Assembly (NCBI GenBank): GCA_964652585.1
Contig: CAZZDA010000051.1
Span: 1 to 6,806, forward strand
Source of the DNA: CAZZDA01 sp964652585
GTDB taxonomy: Bacteria; Patescibacteriota; Patescibacteriia; UBA1544
Reading direction: 5' to 3'
DNA: 6,806 nt
The notes beneath the pieces are model-generated. The model saw only the letters and a list, made by a program, of their open reading frames with translations. It was not told where the DNA came from and made no database searches. The first letter of the stretch is position 1, and each line of letters starts with the position of its first letter. A program made the position numbers and the translations under genes. Of the stretch, positions 5,862 through 6,806 are shown piece by piece.

Positions 5862-6230
5862 TTATGTTTGAGTAACAACTTCTTCTTCATCGCTTTCTTC
5901 AACTTTAGCAGGGAGCAATTCTTCCTCAAACTCATCAGGCTCCTTGCGCTCCGCAAATTTTTTAGCGATCTTCAGTTTGAGTTTTGTCGCAAGCTCTTCA
6001 AAACTTTTAAGGTTGTTGCGCTCAAGATAACGCAAAAGCTTTTTGCGCTCATTGATTTTGCGAATGAGCCCTCTGCGTGATGAGTGGTCTTTCGCGTGTG
6101 TTTTTAGGTGATCAGCAAGCTGCCTAATCTCTTCGGTGAGAATGGCAATTTGTACCTCGCTTGATCCCGTATCATTAGGATGTGTCTGAAACTTCTTAAT
6201 GATGCGGTTTTTGACTCTTTTTTCTAGCAT
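5862..6230 (-). CDS. rpsO: 30S ribosomal protein S15 with acidic C-terminal extension
   Basis: S15 binds the central domain of 16S rRNA early in 30S assembly and forms a subunit bridge. Residues 1-88 align along the whole E. coli protein (89 aa), with signature stretches NDTGSSEVQIAILTEEI at 19-35, HAKDHSSRRGL at 45-55 and ERKKLLRYL at 61-69. H45, D48 and the SSRRGL block belong to the rRNA-binding surface in the family. Residues 89-122 are an extra, strongly acidic tail (EPDEFEEELL, EESDEEEVV), unusual for S15 and of unknown role. ATG 6230 gives an N-terminus within one residue of E. coli S15, but the bases before it (CTTCTTCGTCGT) contain no Shine-Dalgarno. It heads the operon with the NYN gene and pnp, the same rpsO-pnp linkage as in E. 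coli, where S15 represses its own translation. Confidence 0.96.
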   Translation of the reverse strand: MLEKRVKNRIIKKFQTHPNDTGSSEVQIAILTEEIRQLADHLKTHAKDHSSRRGLIRKINERKKLLRYLERNNLKSFEELATKLKLKIAKKFAERKEPDEFEEELLPAKVEESDEEEVVTQT

Positions 6231-6261
6231 ACGACGAAGAAGTGGTTATCTTAATATATAG

Positions 6262-6290
6262 TAAATAAAAACAATCGCGACACGATTGCT
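6262..6290 (-). terminator. Short intrinsic terminator or attenuator upstream of rpsO
   Basis: On the minus strand CAATCG (6288-6283) pairs with CGATTG (6277-6272) around a 5-nt loop. A G-U and an A-U pair extend the stem, and TTTTTATTTA follows. It lies 32 bases before the rpsO start, and no good promoter is visible between them. It may end an upstream RNA or act as an attenuator in the rpsO leader. Confidence 0.6.
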
Positions 6291-6400
6291 ATGGATAGGT
6301 AGGTAGAAATGGACTAAGAATTGTCTATTTATACGCCTTTTCCGAGTCTTCCCATATCTTTTTGCTCTCTGAGCCAAATGTCTGTGGGTGAAGGCTTATC

Positions 6401-6538
6401 GATACATAGCTTTATCTATTACATCTCATCTTCACATCACCTCCGCTTCAAAAAATCTTCAAAATAGCTCGCTATTCTTCATCTTTTTTGAAACGTATTT
6501 GATGCAAACATGAGCGTACTAGTACAAAGCTATGTATC
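6401..6538. repeat. 138-bp gap-free imperfect palindrome
   Basis: Two 69-base arms match without any insertion or deletion about a centre at 6469/6470. The outermost 13 bp are perfect (GATACATAGCTTT at 6401-6413, AAAGCTATGTATC at 6526-6538). By my hand count 46 of 69 positions are Watson-Crick pairs. About 5 more become G-U pairs in minus-strand RNA, against about 1 in plus-strand RNA. Mismatches concentrate in one block about 14-25 bases from the ends. A MITE-like element would also give long terminal inverted repeats, but no target-site duplication or transposase is visible. Confidence 0.75.
6436..6444 (-). promoter_or_regulatory. Perfect Shine-Dalgarno sequence before a 5-codon ORF
   Basis: GGAGGTGAT on the minus strand is complementary to nine bases of the conserved 16S rRNA 3' end. 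Six bases later ATG 6429 opens a 5-codon frame (MRCNR) ending in TAA at 6412. It lies in the 3' arm of the long hairpin. Most genes in the window lack such a site. It may serve a leader peptide or be chance. Confidence 0.3.
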
Positions 6539-6681
6539 TCCAAACCTTTAGACCAAGAAATCGTACGTGCGGCTATGGTAGCACGTTGGTGAAAAAATAC
6601 AACCCCATTGACTTTCTTCTGCTTTTTCTGTATGCTCTTTACTGCTTACTTACTTAGAGACTGTTTCAAAACTCACCGCAA

Positions 6682-6710
6682 AGTATAAGAAAAATATACT
6701 TGCCGGTCAA
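6682..6710 (-). promoter_or_regulatory. Strong sigma70-type promoter reading towards rpsO
   Basis: On the minus strand TTGACC (6705-6710) and TATACT (6682-6687) are 17 bp apart, each one base from consensus. A start near 6675 is expected. An imperfect inverted repeat (TGCCG at 6701-6705 with CGGCA at 6729-6733, plus an inner CCG/CGG) overlaps the -35 and could be an operator. Nothing else is recognisable from 6734 to the window end. Confidence 0.7.
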
Positions 6711-6806
6711 AACCGCAAAATTTCGGCTCGGCATGATTTTTTAAACAATCTCTTATCATATCTCCCCCACTACCGCTATGTTAACGATTCGCTTAACCCG
6801 TGTCGG

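Larger units (their letters stand above)
6270..6675 (-). ncRNA. Candidate noncoding RNA or long rpsO leader, about 400 nt
   Basis: The region from the promoter at 6682-6710 to the terminator at 6262-6290 holds no protein gene that I can support. In minus-strand RNA it would carry a hairpin at 6565-6586 (ACGTGC/GCACGT with a 10-nt loop). It would also carry a long rod, 6401-6538, that probably extends to about 6390-6550 through an AAGG.TT match outside the perfect ends. The rod has a wide internal loop and a CGAG apical tetraloop. A long rod with an internal bubble is the general shape of 6S RNA, but I cannot confirm that. Two readings compete: a separate stable RNA, or a leader controlling the rpsO operon. 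The lack of a clear promoter between the terminator and rpsO favours the leader. No tmRNA, SRP RNA or convincing RNase P core was found. Confidence 0.5.

Noticed and set aside
5846..5956. Upstream extension of the NYN protein by 37 residues.
   Set aside because: Those codons overlap the S15 tail in another frame, and the NYN domain begins right after the ATG at 5845.
6383..6622. Weak resemblance to the RNase P core: GAAGAAAGUC (minus, about 6622-6613) and ACAGACAUUUGGCUC (about 6386-6372) can pair over about 8 bp with a bulge, like helix P4.
   Set aside because: The universal ACAGAA is altered, the conserved specificity-domain motifs are absent, and a 138-nt rod fills the space where P7-P14 should lie.
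6478..6651. Open minus-strand frame of about 57 codons through the rpsO leader.
   Set aside because: It begins after a TAA and has no ATG or plausible alternative start with a ribosome site; its end lies in the hairpin.
6673..6759. Minus-strand 28-residue frame (ATG 6759 to TGA) preceded by GGGGGAG.
   Set aside because: The purine run is only 2-4 bases from the ATG, the peptide is unremarkable, and the frame runs through the promoter at 6682-6710.
6780..6797. Small inverted repeat GTTAA...TTAAC at the right end.
   Set aside because: The 5-bp arms with an 8-nt loop and no T-run are too weak to call a terminator or operator.

Overview
The window reads as chromosomal DNA from a small-genome bacterium, most likely a member of the Candidate Phyla Radiation (Patescibacteria, Parcubacteria-like). 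This is an inference from gene content and order: rpsO, a NYN-domain gene and pnp in one cluster, then a dksA-like gene directly upstream of lspA. Several genes also lack an obvious Shine-Dalgarno site. GC content is moderate (roughly 40-45% by eye). Every convincing gene lies on the minus strand, so transcription runs from right to left.

Layout in the direction of transcription. (1) 6806-6231 holds no protein gene. It has a near-consensus minus-strand promoter (6682-6710), a 138-bp gap-free imperfect palindrome (6401-6538) and a short intrinsic terminator (6262-6290). This is either a roughly 400-nt noncoding RNA or a long regulatory leader of rpsO. (2) rpsO (S15 with an acidic C-terminal tail), a NYN/LabA-type putative ribonuclease, and pnp (polynucleotide phosphorylase) follow in tight order. 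They end at a strong hairpin terminator (3033-3062). (3) A 444-residue membrane-anchored protein of unknown function (1661-2995) has its own putative, nearly leaderless promoter. (4) Its 3' end and the bases beyond it carry a cluster of DnaA-box-like 9-mers and two copies of a palindromic site, plus a possible plus-strand promoter. (5) 1492-1116 looks like a second stand-alone noncoding RNA, about 360-375 nt, with a strong promoter, several hairpins and a strong terminator. The terminator hairpin has an alternative pairing partner. (6) A separate promoter precedes a DksA/TraR-like gene, lspA and a 57-residue single-pass membrane protein, which form a compact operon.

Functionally, the right half is an RNA-metabolism operon: a ribosomal protein, a predicted metal-dependent nuclease and the 3'-5' phosphorolytic exonuclease. 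The left half joins a transcription-factor-like coiled-coil protein to lipoprotein maturation. The least explained parts are the two non-coding stretches and the DnaA-box/palindrome cluster. I could not assign either RNA to a known family by eye.
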